Source of the DNA: Achromobacter seleniivolatilans
GTDB lineage: Bacteria > Pseudomonadota > Gammaproteobacteria > Burkholderiales > Burkholderiaceae_B
Length of the DNA stretch: 64,000 nt
Direction: 5' to 3'
NCBI RefSeq assembly: GCF_030864005.1
Contig: NZ_CP132976.1
Location: 5,394,001 to 5,458,000 of the forward strand
Made by a program: the position numbers and the translations under genes. This document shows positions 42,556-51,296 of this stretch, piece after piece; position 1 is the stretch's first letter; every line of letters begins with the position of its first letter. The notes under the pieces are model-generated. The model ran no database searches. It worked only from the letters and a program-made list of their open reading frames with translations, and had not been told where the DNA came from.

Positions 42556-43805
42556 CCATCAAACTAGGATGTATCGCCGACGATTTCACGGGCGCTACCG
42601 ATCTGGCCAATAACCTCGTGCGCGCAGGCATGCGCACGGTGCAGACCATCGGCATACCCGGCGAGCCGCTGCGCGAAGATGCGGATGCCGTCGTTGTTGC
42701 GCTCAAGACGCGAACGCTGCCCGCAGCGGATGCCGTGGCGCAATCGCTTGCCGCATTGCAATGGCTGCAAGCGCAAGGGGCAGAGCAGATCTATTTCAAA
42801 TACTGCTCTACGTTCGACAGTACGGCGCAGGGCAACATCGGGCCCGTCACGGATGCCTTGATGACCCAGCTGGGCACCGCATTCACCATCGCCACGCCCG
42901 CGTTTCCAGACAACAAACGCACGGTGTTCAAGGGTTATCTGTTCGCAGGCGATGTGCTGCTGAACGAGTCCGGCATGCAACATCATCCGCTCACTCCCAT
43001 GACGGACCCGAATCTGGTGCGGGTGCTTTCCGCACAAACGACGCGCAAGGTCGGCCTGATCGACTACAGCGTGGTGGCAGCGGGTCAAGAGGCGATCCGG
43101 GCGCGCATTCAGGCGTTGATTGCAGACGGCATTGAGATCGCCATCGTTGATGCGGTGTCCAACAACGATCTGCTGACTTTGGGGCCGGCGCTGCGCGGCA
43201 TGCCATTGGTAACGGCGGGCTCTGGCGTCGCGATAGGCTTGCCAAGCAACTGGGGGCTGTCGCCTGCAAGCGCTGCCGTGCTTGCGCGCTCGCAGGGTTT
43301 GCAGGCGGTGGTGGCGGGCAGCTGCTCTGCCGCCACGAACGGACAGGTGGCCGCTTTTATCGAAAGCGGGCGGCCGGCGTGGGCGCTCGACCCCATGGCA
43401 TTGGCAGCGGGTGATGACGTCGTAGGCCAGGTATTGAAGTGGGCCGCGCCGCGCATGCTGGACGGCCCGGTGCTGATTTACTCCACGGCGCAACCCGATC
43501 AGGTCAAGCAAGCCCAAGGCGCGTTGGGAGTGGAACAGGCTGGCGCCATGATCGAAGCGGCCATTGCCCGCATCGCGGTTGGGCTGGTCGAAGGCGGTGT
43601 TCGTCAACTGATTGTGGCGGGCGGCGAAACCTCTGGCGCCGTGGTGCAGGCCCTGGGGCTTGAGCAGATCGTCATTGGCGAACAGATCGATCCGGGCGTG
43701 CCTTGGTGCGCGGGTTATACGCCTGTGGCGCAGGGCGAGATCAGCATCGCGTTGAAATCAGGCAACTTCGGCACGCAGGATTTCTTCATCAAGGCGTTTG
43801 CGTAA
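42552..43805 (+). CDS. otnK: 3-oxo-tetronate kinase (four-carbon acid sugar kinase family)
   Basis: 417 residues, DUF1537 family. N-terminal substrate site ADDFTGATDLANNLVRAG and C-terminal nucleotide site GGETSGAVVQALG with VPWC afterwards. It phosphorylates 3-oxo-tetronate at O4 with ATP, giving the substrate of OtnC. Last gene of the operon; ends 46 bp before the convergent GntR gene. Confidence 0.88.
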   Translation: MTIKLGCIADDFTGATDLANNLVRAGMRTVQTIGIPGEPLREDADAVVVALKTRTLPAADAVAQSLAALQWLQAQGAEQIYFKYCSTFDSTAQGNIGPVTDALMTQLGTAFTIATPAFPDNKRTVFKGYLFAGDVLLNESGMQHHPLTPMTDPNLVRVLSAQTTRKVGLIDYSVVAAGQEAIRARIQALIADGIEIAIVDAVSNNDLLTLGPALRGMPLVTAGSGVAIGLPSNWGLSPASAAVLARSQGLQAVVAGSCSAATNGQVAAFIESGRPAWALDPMALAAGDDVVGQVLKWAAPRMLDGPVLIYSTAQPDQVKQAQGALGVEQAGAMIEAAIARIAVGLVEGGVRQLIVAGGETSGAVVQALGLEQIVIGEQIDPGVPWCAGYTPVAQGEISIALKSGNFGTQDFFIKAFA

Positions 43806-43815
43806 ATCCGAAGGT

Positions 43816-43842
43816 GCGGGCCCAGCTGACCAGCCGGCCCGC
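43816..43842. terminator. possible bidirectional hairpin between otnK and GntR gene
   Basis: GCGGGCC (43816-43822) and GGCCCGC (43836-43842), 13-nt loop, between convergent genes. No T-run on either strand, so efficiency is doubtful. Confidence 0.4.
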
Positions 43843-43851
43843 GCAGCAGGT

Positions 43852-44559
43852 CTATCGGTGCGCCTGGCTCAAACGCTTGGCGGCGTTGACCATATGAATG
43901 CGGGCGGCCTCCCGGGCGCCATCCACGTCTTGCTTGCGGATGGCTTCCACGATGGCGCCGTGCTCTTGCAGCACGGCGCGCATCAGATCCGCATGACGTG
44001 CCTCGTGGCCGCGTGTCACGCGGGTAGCGGCTTCCAGGAACTGGCTGACAAATGCCAGGGTGGTCAAGAAATAGGGGTTGCCGGTTGCGCGCGCGATGCT
44101 GCGGTGAAAAGCCACATCTTCCTTGACGCCATCGCCGCCATTGTCCACCGCCTGCGATATGGCGGCCAAGGCTTGGTCGATCTCAGCCATGTCCTGCTTG
44201 TTGCGGCCGGCGGCGGCCTGGGCCGCAATCTCGGTTTCCAGCGCGCGGCGCAGATCCACAATGTGCAGCACCGCATCCAGCGAACTCAATTCCGTGGCGT
44301 CGATGCGCAGAGCACGGTTGCCGGTATGGCCGGTGACGTATACGCCGCTGCCCTGACGCGCTTCGACGATGCCATCCTGACGCAAGCGCGACACGGCCTC
44401 GCGGATAACCGTGCGGCTCACGCCGAACTGTTCAGCCAGCATGGCTTCAGTGGGCAGCTTTTCGCCGGGCAGCACGCGTCCCTCGTCGATTTCGGCGAGC
44501 AAACGTTTGGCGACCGTGTCGGTCAGGGTAGGGGGAGTAGGAAGTCGTGGAAACGCCAT
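43852..44559 (-). CDS. GntR-family regulator, FadR/FCD subfamily
   Basis: 235 residues from ATG 44559; the longer frame starts with TTG. Winged helix: LPTEAMLAEQFGVSRTVIREAVSRLRQDGIVEARQG (about 35-70). The C-terminal FCD helical domain has metal-binding positions in FHRSIARATGN (His) and later His residues. FCD regulators bind small organic acids. It is convergent with otnK and is the likely repressor of the erythronate/threonate operon. Confidence 0.87.
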   Translation of the reverse strand: MAFPRLPTPPTLTDTVAKRLLAEIDEGRVLPGEKLPTEAMLAEQFGVSRTVIREAVSRLRQDGIVEARQGSGVYVTGHTGNRALRIDATELSSLDAVLHIVDLRRALETEIAAQAAAGRNKQDMAEIDQALAAISQAVDNGGDGVKEDVAFHRSIARATGNPYFLTTLAFVSQFLEAATRVTRGHEARHADLMRAVLQEHGAIVEAIRKQDVDGAREAARIHMVNAAKRLSQAHR

Positions 44560-44673
44560 GAATGAGGACCGCAAAGAGAAGGCGAAAGGCCGGTCTCGAC
44601 ATCATCGGGCGGGGCCAGGCGGACATCATAACCGGTCCGCCACAGGCCAAGCCTGCTGTCGCAGCTTGCGTCA

Positions 44674-45570
44674 TCACGGTGTTGAAGCAGCGTGCGCCTC
44701 TTGCAAGCAATCGATAAAGCACTGCGCGGCAGGTGTGGGCGGGGAGTCGGCGCGTGTCAGGATGGCGACGCGTGCCGCAGGCAGTTCGTGATTCAAGGAC
44801 AGCATGCGCAGGCCGCGCGGCAGCAAACGATGGTCGAACAAATTTCGCACGAAGATGCCCAGCGCATCGCTGTCGGCAATGATGGCCAACGCCACGGCGA
44901 TAGATTGGCAAGGAATGACGTCGCGGGGCGCAGGCAGCTTGTGGCTGGCGAACGCCAGTCGCAACAGATTGGCGGGCGCCTGGATGTTGCCCGGCAACAG
45001 CCACAAGGCGTCGTGCAATTCCGCCAGGCTGCGGGCACGGCGCAGGGGATGCCCGGCGCGCGCGCCAACCGCCAGAGGCAGCGTGAACAAGGGCGTGCGC
45101 GCAAATCCGTCATCGATGTCGCCGTCGAACTCGGTCTGCACCAGGAAGTCGTAGCGGCCGGACTCCAGCTGCTCATGACTGTACGGAGGCGCTACCTCGT
45201 TAAAGGCCACTGCCACGCGAGGCATGCGGTGCCGGAACGCCGCCAGCGCAGCGGGCAGCACTGTAAGCGCAGCGGAGCTGATCGCCAGGTTCAGCGTGCC
45301 GCCTTCGCCGTCGCGCATTTGTCCAATTTCTTCTTGCGCCTTGCGCGTCTCTTGCAAAATCAACACGGCGCGCTTGTATAGCGCTTGGCCATAGCTGGTC
45401 AGTTCAACACCCCGGGCACTGCGCCGCACCAGTTCCGCGCCCACGCTTTGCTCCAATTCGCGCAGGCTGCGCGTGGCGGCGGGCTGTGTGACGAACAAGG
45501 CGCGCGCTGCGGCGCGGATGCTCCCATGTTCAGCAATCAGGACAAAGGCGCGGAGTTGGCGCAGGTTCAT
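44674..45570 (-). CDS. LysR-family transcriptional regulator
   Basis: 298 residues. N-terminal HTH: LRQLRAFVLIAEHGSIRAAARALFVTQPAATRSLRELE. The C-terminal effector domain starts about residue 92 (GGTLNLAISSAALTVLPAAL). It resembles CynR/TsaR-like activators. It is divergent from the MFS transporter at 45754 across a 183-bp gap, the usual layout for a LysR regulator and its target; it probably controls the transporter and the DUF2817 peptidase. Confidence 0.9.
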   Translation of the reverse strand: MNLRQLRAFVLIAEHGSIRAAARALFVTQPAATRSLRELEQSVGAELVRRSARGVELTSYGQALYKRAVLILQETRKAQEEIGQMRDGEGGTLNLAISSAALTVLPAALAAFRHRMPRVAVAFNEVAPPYSHEQLESGRYDFLVQTEFDGDIDDGFARTPLFTLPLAVGARAGHPLRRARSLAELHDALWLLPGNIQAPANLLRLAFASHKLPAPRDVIPCQSIAVALAIIADSDALGIFVRNLFDHRLLPRGLRMLSLNHELPAARVAILTRADSPPTPAAQCFIDCLQEAHAASTP

Positions 45571-45753
45571 GGGGGGCTCGTAGACCCGGCTCCGCGTCGT
45601 TTGCGTTCCGGGCTGGGGTATAAGAAAAAGTATTCACTGGAACAAAAATACTGTCTTTTGCTTATCGTGCGCCATCCGTATATTCACGAGGGTGGGGCAG
45701 CACAGTCCGGGTTCACGGACCGGCAGCCCAGGATCAGACATCAAGGGGAAAAC

Positions 45754-47103
45754 ATGTCTATCGCCATTGCGGCATCGTCTGGCCGTCAGGATCTGCATAC
45801 GTCATCAATGCGCAAGCGCGTGATCGCCGGTACCACCATCGGCAACGCGCTGGAGTTCTTCGACTTCACGGTCTTTACCTTTCTGATGCTTGTGATCGGA
45901 CCGCTGTTTTTTCCGGCGGCTTCCGGCTATGGCCAGCTGCTGCTGACCACCGCGACCTTCGGCGTGGGCTTTCTGATGCGGCCGGTGGGCGGCATGCTGA
46001 TCGGCTCTTATGCGGATCGTCACGGCCGCCGCGCGGCCATGACGCTGACGCTGTGGCTGATGGGGCTGGGCTGTGCGCTGATCGCGGCCGCGCCGACGTA
46101 TGCGCAAATGGGTGTGGCAGGTCCGGTGCTGATGGTGTTGGCTCGCCTGATCCAAGGCTTTGCGGCAGGCGGCGAAGTCGGCGCGTCCACCACCTTGCTG
46201 GTGGAGCATGCACCGGCGGACAAACGCGGCTTTTATTCCAGCTGGCAGTTCGGCAGCCAATCGCTGGGCGTGATGCTGGGCGCGTTAACGGTCGCAATCC
46301 TGACCGCAGCACTAAGCAAGGATCAGATGCAGTCCTGGGGCTGGCGCGTCCCATTCGTGATTGGCATTCTGACCGTTCCCGTGGGCGCCTACATCCGGCG
46401 CAACCTGGAAGAAACGCTGGAACCTGCGGGCCAAACCGTTGGCGCGCAAGCAGCGCCGGGTCAAGCGAGCGCGTCCAATCATCAGCCCTTGCGCCGCGTG
46501 TTTGCGGAGCACAAGGCGCAGGTGGTCAAAGGCATTCTGCTGGTCATTGGCGGGATGGTGTGTGCGCAGATCATCGGCTTTTACATGCCGGCCTATGCCA
46601 ACAAGGAGTTGGGGCTGCCCGCCACGTCTACCTTGTTTGCCAGCGTGGTCTTGGGTGCAATAGGCTTTGTGATTGCGCCATTCGTTGGCATGCTGGCCGA
46701 TCACGTGGGCCGCAAAAAGGTGATCTTCTGGTCGCGCGCGGCAACGGTGTGCGTCTTGCTGCCTTGCTTTCAGTGGCTGGTCGCAGCGCCCAGCACTGAG
46801 CGGCTGATGGCGGTCATCGCCTTGCTGGCCGTGTTGCTGGCGTTGCAGACGGCGCCTGTCATCACCATGCTGCCCGAATTGTTTCCCAAGGCTGTGCGTA
46901 CGACCGGGATGTCAGTTGTGTATGGTTTGGGAATCTCGGTGTTTGGCGGCTTTGCGCAGTTCTTCGTCACCTGGTTGTTGCACGTGACGAAAAACCCCAT
47001 GGCCCCCGCCTGGTATTTGATGGTGACCGTGACTCTCTCCACCGTTGTGCTGTTCTGGATTCAGGACCGCACCGGCCAAGTGATCGACAAACAGGAGGCA
47101 TGA
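45754..47103 (+). CDS. MFS transporter, metabolite:H+ symporter (ShiA/ProP-like)
   Basis: 449 residues from ATG 45754, with AAGGGGAAA just upstream. Twelve membrane helices. MHS-family signatures: TTIGNALEFFDFTVFTFL in helix 1 and GSYADRHGRRAAM in the 2-3 loop, RLIQGFAAGGEVGAS in helix 4. The family imports organic acids, proline/betaine or shikimate with protons. Its last codons overlap the DUF2817 gene, so it may import the substrate or product of that hydrolase. Confidence 0.88.
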   Translation: MSIAIAASSGRQDLHTSSMRKRVIAGTTIGNALEFFDFTVFTFLMLVIGPLFFPAASGYGQLLLTTATFGVGFLMRPVGGMLIGSYADRHGRRAAMTLTLWLMGLGCALIAAAPTYAQMGVAGPVLMVLARLIQGFAAGGEVGASTTLLVEHAPADKRGFYSSWQFGSQSLGVMLGALTVAILTAALSKDQMQSWGWRVPFVIGILTVPVGAYIRRNLEETLEPAGQTVGAQAAPGQASASNHQPLRRVFAEHKAQVVKGILLVIGGMVCAQIIGFYMPAYANKELGLPATSTLFASVVLGAIGFVIAPFVGMLADHVGRKKVIFWSRAATVCVLLPCFQWLVAAPSTERLMAVIALLAVLLALQTAPVITMLPELFPKAVRTTGMSVVYGLGISVFGGFAQFFVTWLLHVTKNPMAPAWYLMVTVTLSTVVLFWIQDRTGQVIDKQEA

Positions 47104-48197
47104 TGCCCAGCAGCACCAGCTACTTTCCCCGCAGCTACGCCGATTCACGCGCGCGCTTCTTGGCTGAGGCCGAGCGTTTAGGCGCGCCTGCGCATTCCTA
47201 CGCCATCGACGCGTTGGGCAGTGAAGGCGAGGCCTTGGCCACAGATGTTGCACTGATCGGCGCGCCGGACGCGCAGCGTTTGCTGATCATGACGTCCGCC
47301 ACGCATGGGGTAGAAGGTTTTTGCGGCGCGGGCTGCCAGTTTTCCTTGATGGACGACGCCGCCATGCTCAAGCGCGCCCGGCAGGCAGGGGTCGCCTTGC
47401 TGCTGGTGCATGCCGTGAATCCCTATGGTTATTCGTGGATCGCACGTACCGACGAAGGCAACGTGGATCTGAACCGCAACGCGCAGCCTTTTGATGGCCA
47501 GCCGTTGCCGGAAAATCCAGGATATGGCGAACTGCATCCGCTGCTGCTGCCGCCGGAATGGCCGCCGTCCGACGAGAATCAGCGTGATCTGGCGCGGTAT
47601 GTGGCGCAGCACGGTCAGGCCGCGTTTGCGCAGGCGGTTTCGCGCGGGCAATACACCCATGCAGACGGCCTGTTCTATGGCGGAGACCGACCGACGGCAT
47701 CATTGTCCAACCTGCGCCGCATTCTGGAAGAACACGCCAGCCGCTATGCGCATATCGGTTGGATTGACGTGCATACCGGCCTGGGGCCACGCGGCCACGG
47801 CGAGAAAATCTACGCTGGCAGGCGCAACGACACCGAAGTTGCGCGGGCGCGGCAATGGTGGGGCGCGGACGTTGCCGTGCCTTACCAGGGCAGTTCGGCG
47901 TCGGTGGACATCACGGGTCATCTGGCGGGCCTGACTTACCAGGCATGCCCCAGTTCTGCGCCGACCTTGATGGCGCTGGAATATGGCACCGTGCCGTTTG
48001 ACGATATTGTGCTGGCGCTGCGGGGCCGCAACTGGCTGCGCGCGCACCCTGAAGCGCCCGACGCGTTGCGCCGCGACATTCTTCAAACCACCCAGGATGC
48101 CTTTTACTGCCATGCCTATGATTGGCACGGCATGGTGCTGGCGCAGAGCCGCGTGGCGGTATTGCAAGCCTTGTGCGGTTTGCAGGCCAGCGAGTAA
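47100..48197 (+). CDS. DUF2817 family protein, M14 zinc-carboxypeptidase-like
   Basis: 365 residues; ATG 47100 overlaps the transporter stop, with GGAGG upstream (the next ATG at 47103 is equally possible). The M14-like zinc site is visible as SATHGVEGFCGA (His and Glu) and the later His in WIDVHTGLG; NVDLNRNAQPF matches the substrate Arg/Asn region. A C-terminal Glu (MALEYGTV) could be the general base. No signal peptide, so cytoplasmic. Likely cleaves an amide of an amino acid or short peptide. Substrate unknown. Confidence 0.83.
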   Translation: MMPSSTSYFPRSYADSRARFLAEAERLGAPAHSYAIDALGSEGEALATDVALIGAPDAQRLLIMTSATHGVEGFCGAGCQFSLMDDAAMLKRARQAGVALLLVHAVNPYGYSWIARTDEGNVDLNRNAQPFDGQPLPENPGYGELHPLLLPPEWPPSDENQRDLARYVAQHGQAAFAQAVSRGQYTHADGLFYGGDRPTASLSNLRRILEEHASRYAHIGWIDVHTGLGPRGHGEKIYAGRRNDTEVARARQWWGADVAVPYQGSSASVDITGHLAGLTYQACPSSAPTLMALEYGTVPFDDIVLALRGRNWLRAHPEAPDALRRDILQTTQDAFYCHAYDWHGMVLAQSRVAVLQALCGLQASE

Positions 48198-48252
48198 GCA
48201 GCGGGGCGGCATCACCTGTCCCCACCCGGCGCGGTTGAACCTTTTTTGTAGC

Positions 48253-48294
48253 GGTTGCACCGGCTGCGGCTGTTGCAACGCGGCAGGTGCAACC
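48253..48294. promoter_or_regulatory. three TTGCA-centred palindromic repeats before the ABC operon
   Basis: GGTTGCACC (48253-48261), GTTGCAAC (48272-48279) and GGTGCAACC (48286-48294). The first and third are exact inverted repeats; the middle one is itself a palindrome. They lie about 170-210 bp before the permease start. Regulator unknown. Confidence 0.55.
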
Positions 48295-48312
48295 TGTCTG
48301 CGCCGTGCTGCC

Positions 48313-48353
48313 AGGGATTACCCGCGAGTTACACGCTGTCGTGGGTTATCCCT
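48313..48353. promoter_or_regulatory. 11-bp imperfect inverted repeat in leader of the ABC operon
   Basis: AGGGATTACCC (48313-48323) and GGGTTATCCCT (48343-48353), one mismatch; adjacent GCG/CGT extends the stem to 14 bp with a 13-nt loop. No T-run follows. It could be an operator or a leader-RNA hairpin. Confidence 0.5.
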
Positions 48354-48465
48354 AGTTGAGCCTTGCAGCAACCCATCGATATGCTTTGGTTAACCGAGAG
48401 GACCGCAGAGTTCTAACCGGAGGAGTCTCAAACCAAGCCGGCACTTGCTGACAGGGAAACAGGAT

Positions 48466-49329
48466 TTGCATAGCGCCCCTCCTTTGAACGCGGCCGTCAC
48501 GGCCGCCCGGACCAAGCCTCTGCGCGTGATCCCGTGGGCAACGTGGCTGCACCGCGTCTTCGTCGTACTCATGTATGCGTTCATGCTCTGCCCCATCGTT
48601 CTGGTGGTGTGGTTGAGCTTCTTCAAGGACGCCATTCTCTATTTCCCCCCATCCGGCTACACGCTGTCCTGGTACGTAAAGGCCTGGGAGAACCCGGCAT
48701 TTGCCAACGGGTTTCTATTCAGCCTGCAAGTGTCGTTGCTGGCCGCATGTATCGGCGTGGTGATGGGCGTGCTGGCGGCGGTGGGCATTGCACGCTATCG
48801 CTTCCAGGGCAGCAAGGGCGTCAACACCTTGCTGCTATCGCCGCTGCTGATCCCCGGCATCGTGGCGGGCGTCGGCATCTATCTGTTTTATCTGCGCGCC
48901 GAAGAGGTGTTCGATCAGGACATTGTCGGCACGTTCGGCGGGCTGGTCATTGCGCACGTGTGCTTGACGATCCCGTGGACGGTGCGCCTCGTCACCGCAG
49001 GCATGGCGGGTCTGGACGGCTCGATCGAAGAGGCAGCCCGCAACCTGGGCGCCAGCGCTCCGGTGGCGTTCATGCGCGTCACCCTGCCGATGCTGCGCCC
49101 GTCCATCGTGGCCGCGGCATTGTTCAGCTTTGTGGTGTCGTTTGAAAACCTGGAGCTGTCTTTATCGCTGGTGGGACCGGGGCGCACCACGCTGCCCATC
49201 GCCATCATGCAGTACCTGGAATTCAATCTGGACCCGACCATCGCTTCGGTGGCATCGGTGCAAATTCTGCTGTTGGGCATCATCATGCTTGTGACCGACC
49301 GCTACGTGAAACTCAGTCAGGTGGTGTAA
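48466..49329 (+). CDS. ABC transporter permease, PotC-like
   Basis: 287 residues from TTG 48466, preferred because AGGGAAA lies about 7 bases upstream; TTG 48445 is the other option and no ATG is available before the first helix. Six membrane helices; the EAA loop is IEEAARNLGASAPVAFMRVTLPML. Matches the second permease of polyamine/putrescine-type or opine-type importers. Three bases separate its stop from the ATPase gene. Confidence 0.87.
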   Translation: MHSAPPLNAAVTAARTKPLRVIPWATWLHRVFVVLMYAFMLCPIVLVVWLSFFKDAILYFPPSGYTLSWYVKAWENPAFANGFLFSLQVSLLAACIGVVMGVLAAVGIARYRFQGSKGVNTLLLSPLLIPGIVAGVGIYLFYLRAEEVFDQDIVGTFGGLVIAHVCLTIPWTVRLVTAGMAGLDGSIEEAARNLGASAPVAFMRVTLPMLRPSIVAAALFSFVVSFENLELSLSLVGPGRTTLPIAIMQYLEFNLDPTIASVASVQILLLGIIMLVTDRYVKLSQVV

Positions 49330-49332
49330 GAA

Positions 49333-50379
49333 ATGGCGAAGGTCTCAATCGAAAATATCCGCAAGCAGTTTGGTGCGGCGGTGGCGGTGTCTGACTTCTC
49401 TTTGGAAATCGCGGAAGGCGAGCTGGTGACGTTTCTGGGCCCCAGCGGCTGCGGAAAAACCACGACCTTGCGCATGATTGCCGGGTTCATCACGCCCACT
49501 TCCGGCCGCATCCGCATCGGTGAAACCGACGTCACGCGGCTGCCGGTGCACAAGCGCGATACGGGCATGGTGTTTCAGCGTTATGCGCTGTTTCCGCACA
49601 TGACCGTGGCCGAAAACGTGGCGTTCGGGCTGGAAATGCACAAGGTTCCCAAAGCCGACCGCGATGCAAAGATCCGCCGCGTGCTGGACATGGTCCGCAT
49701 GACGGAATTGCGTGAGCGCTATCCGCGGCAGTTGTCTGGCGGGCAGCAGCAGCGCGTGGCCATTGCGCGTGCGCTGGCCATCGAGCCCAAGGTGTTTCTG
49801 CTGGACGAGCCGCTATCCAATCTGGACGCCAAGCTGCGTCTGGAAGTGCGCGAGGAAATCCGCGCCTTGCAGCGCCGGCTGGGCCTGACCACCGTGTTTG
49901 TCACGCACGATCAGGAAGAGGCGCTGGCCATTGCCGACCGCATGGCCATCATGCACGACGGCATTGTGCAGCAGGTGGGCGCGCCAGATACCTTGTATGA
50001 GCGGCCCGCGAATCTGTTCGTGGCGGACTTTCTGGGCAAGATGAATGTGTTCACCGGGCGCAGCCAGGCGGACAACGTGTTTCAGACCGACGCGGGGCAG
50101 CGCATCGCGGCGCCCGGCGGCGCGGGGGCCACGCATGTCGGCGTGAGGCCGGAGCGCGTGCGCCTGCAAGGGCAGCCGGCAGGCGGCAATGCGTTGGCGG
50201 GCGTGGTGGAGTCATCGCTGTATCTGGGTTCTGTGCTTGAGGTCCGCGTGCAATTGGAAGGCGGCAACCGCATGGTGAGCCAGATCGTCAATGGCGGCGC
50301 GCGTGTGGCGCAGCCCTTGCCCGGCGAGCGCGTCTATGCGTGCTTCGAGCCTGAAGACTGCGTGGCCTTCACGCAATAG
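49333..50379 (+). CDS. ABC transporter ATP-binding protein, PotA-like
   Basis: 348 residues. Walker A GPSGCGKTT (about 37-45), signature LSGGQQQR, Walker B VFLLDEPLSNLD, switch His in VFVTHDQEEA. C-terminal TOBE domain (about 270-345, HVGVRPERVRL). It powers import through the two permeases on either side. 9 bp before the next permease. Confidence 0.93.
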   Translation: MAKVSIENIRKQFGAAVAVSDFSLEIAEGELVTFLGPSGCGKTTTLRMIAGFITPTSGRIRIGETDVTRLPVHKRDTGMVFQRYALFPHMTVAENVAFGLEMHKVPKADRDAKIRRVLDMVRMTELRERYPRQLSGGQQQRVAIARALAIEPKVFLLDEPLSNLDAKLRLEVREEIRALQRRLGLTTVFVTHDQEEALAIADRMAIMHDGIVQQVGAPDTLYERPANLFVADFLGKMNVFTGRSQADNVFQTDAGQRIAAPGGAGATHVGVRPERVRLQGQPAGGNALAGVVESSLYLGSVLEVRVQLEGGNRMVSQIVNGGARVAQPLPGERVYACFEPEDCVAFTQ

Positions 50380-50387
50380 GAGCCGCC

Positions 50388-51269
50388 ATGACAACTGCGA
50401 CACAAGACGGGCGGCCCAGCCGCTGGCTAGGGGCGGGACTGGCTTTTCCGGCGTCTTTGGTGGTGCTGGTGATCATCATGGTCCCCATATTCCAGCTGGC
50501 GCGCTATAGCTTCAATCAGTTCGATCCGGCGGAGCTGATGCAGACCGCCTTCACGTTCGCGAACTACGCCAAGTTCTTTGGCGATCCCTATTACCGCGAC
50601 ATCTTCTTTACGACCTTGTGGGTCGCCGGGCTGTGTACGGTGCTGGCGCTGGTGCTGGGTTTTCCCGTGGCGTATTTCCTGGCGCGCACGCAGAGCAAAT
50701 ACAAAAGCCTGTTCGTGATCTTGCTGGTGTTTCCGCTGATGGTGGGCAACGTGGTGCGCGCGGCGGGATGGATGGTGGCGCTGGGCAATGCGGGTGTGGT
50801 GAATGCCACGCTGATCGGGCTGGGCGTCATCGACAAGCCGCTGACCCTGATGTACACGCCCACGGCAGTCGTCATCGGCACCACTGCTGTCGTCATGCCC
50901 TATTTGATTCTGACCTTGCAAAGCGTGCTGGAAGGCATGGATCTATCGGTGGAAGAAGCCGCCCGCAATGTGGGCGCCAGTTTCTTCACGACATTTCGCC
51001 GCATTGTTTTGCCGATTGCCGCGCCGGGCGTGGCGGCTGGCACGATGCTGGTCTTCATTCTTTGCATGAATGCGTACGCCACGCCGGTGCTGCTGGGCGG
51101 CTCCGGCCTGACCATGATGGCGCCCGCGCTGTATGACCAGATCACGCGCGCGTCGAACTGGCCGTTTGGCGCCGCACTCGCCGTCATTCTGGTGTGCGGC
51201 ACGCTGATCATCGCGCTGCTTTCCAATTGGCTTATCCATCGCCGCTACATCAAGACCATGGCGTCTTGA
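50388..51269 (+). CDS. ABC transporter permease, PotB-like
   Basis: 293 residues with six membrane helices; EAA loop VEEAARNVGASFFTTFRRIVLPI. RBS AGGAG before ATG. Pairs with the 48466 permease. Operon order here is permease, ATPase, permease, two hydrolases, GTPase, and the binding protein last. Confidence 0.9.
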   Translation: MTTATQDGRPSRWLGAGLAFPASLVVLVIIMVPIFQLARYSFNQFDPAELMQTAFTFANYAKFFGDPYYRDIFFTTLWVAGLCTVLALVLGFPVAYFLARTQSKYKSLFVILLVFPLMVGNVVRAAGWMVALGNAGVVNATLIGLGVIDKPLTLMYTPTAVVIGTTAVVMPYLILTLQSVLEGMDLSVEEAARNVGASFFTTFRRIVLPIAAPGVAAGTMLVFILCMNAYATPVLLGGSGLTMMAPALYDQITRASNWPFGAALAVILVCGTLIIALLSNWLIHRRYIKTMAS

Positions 51270-51296
51270 TTCCGACCTAACTCCAAGGAATTCCTC

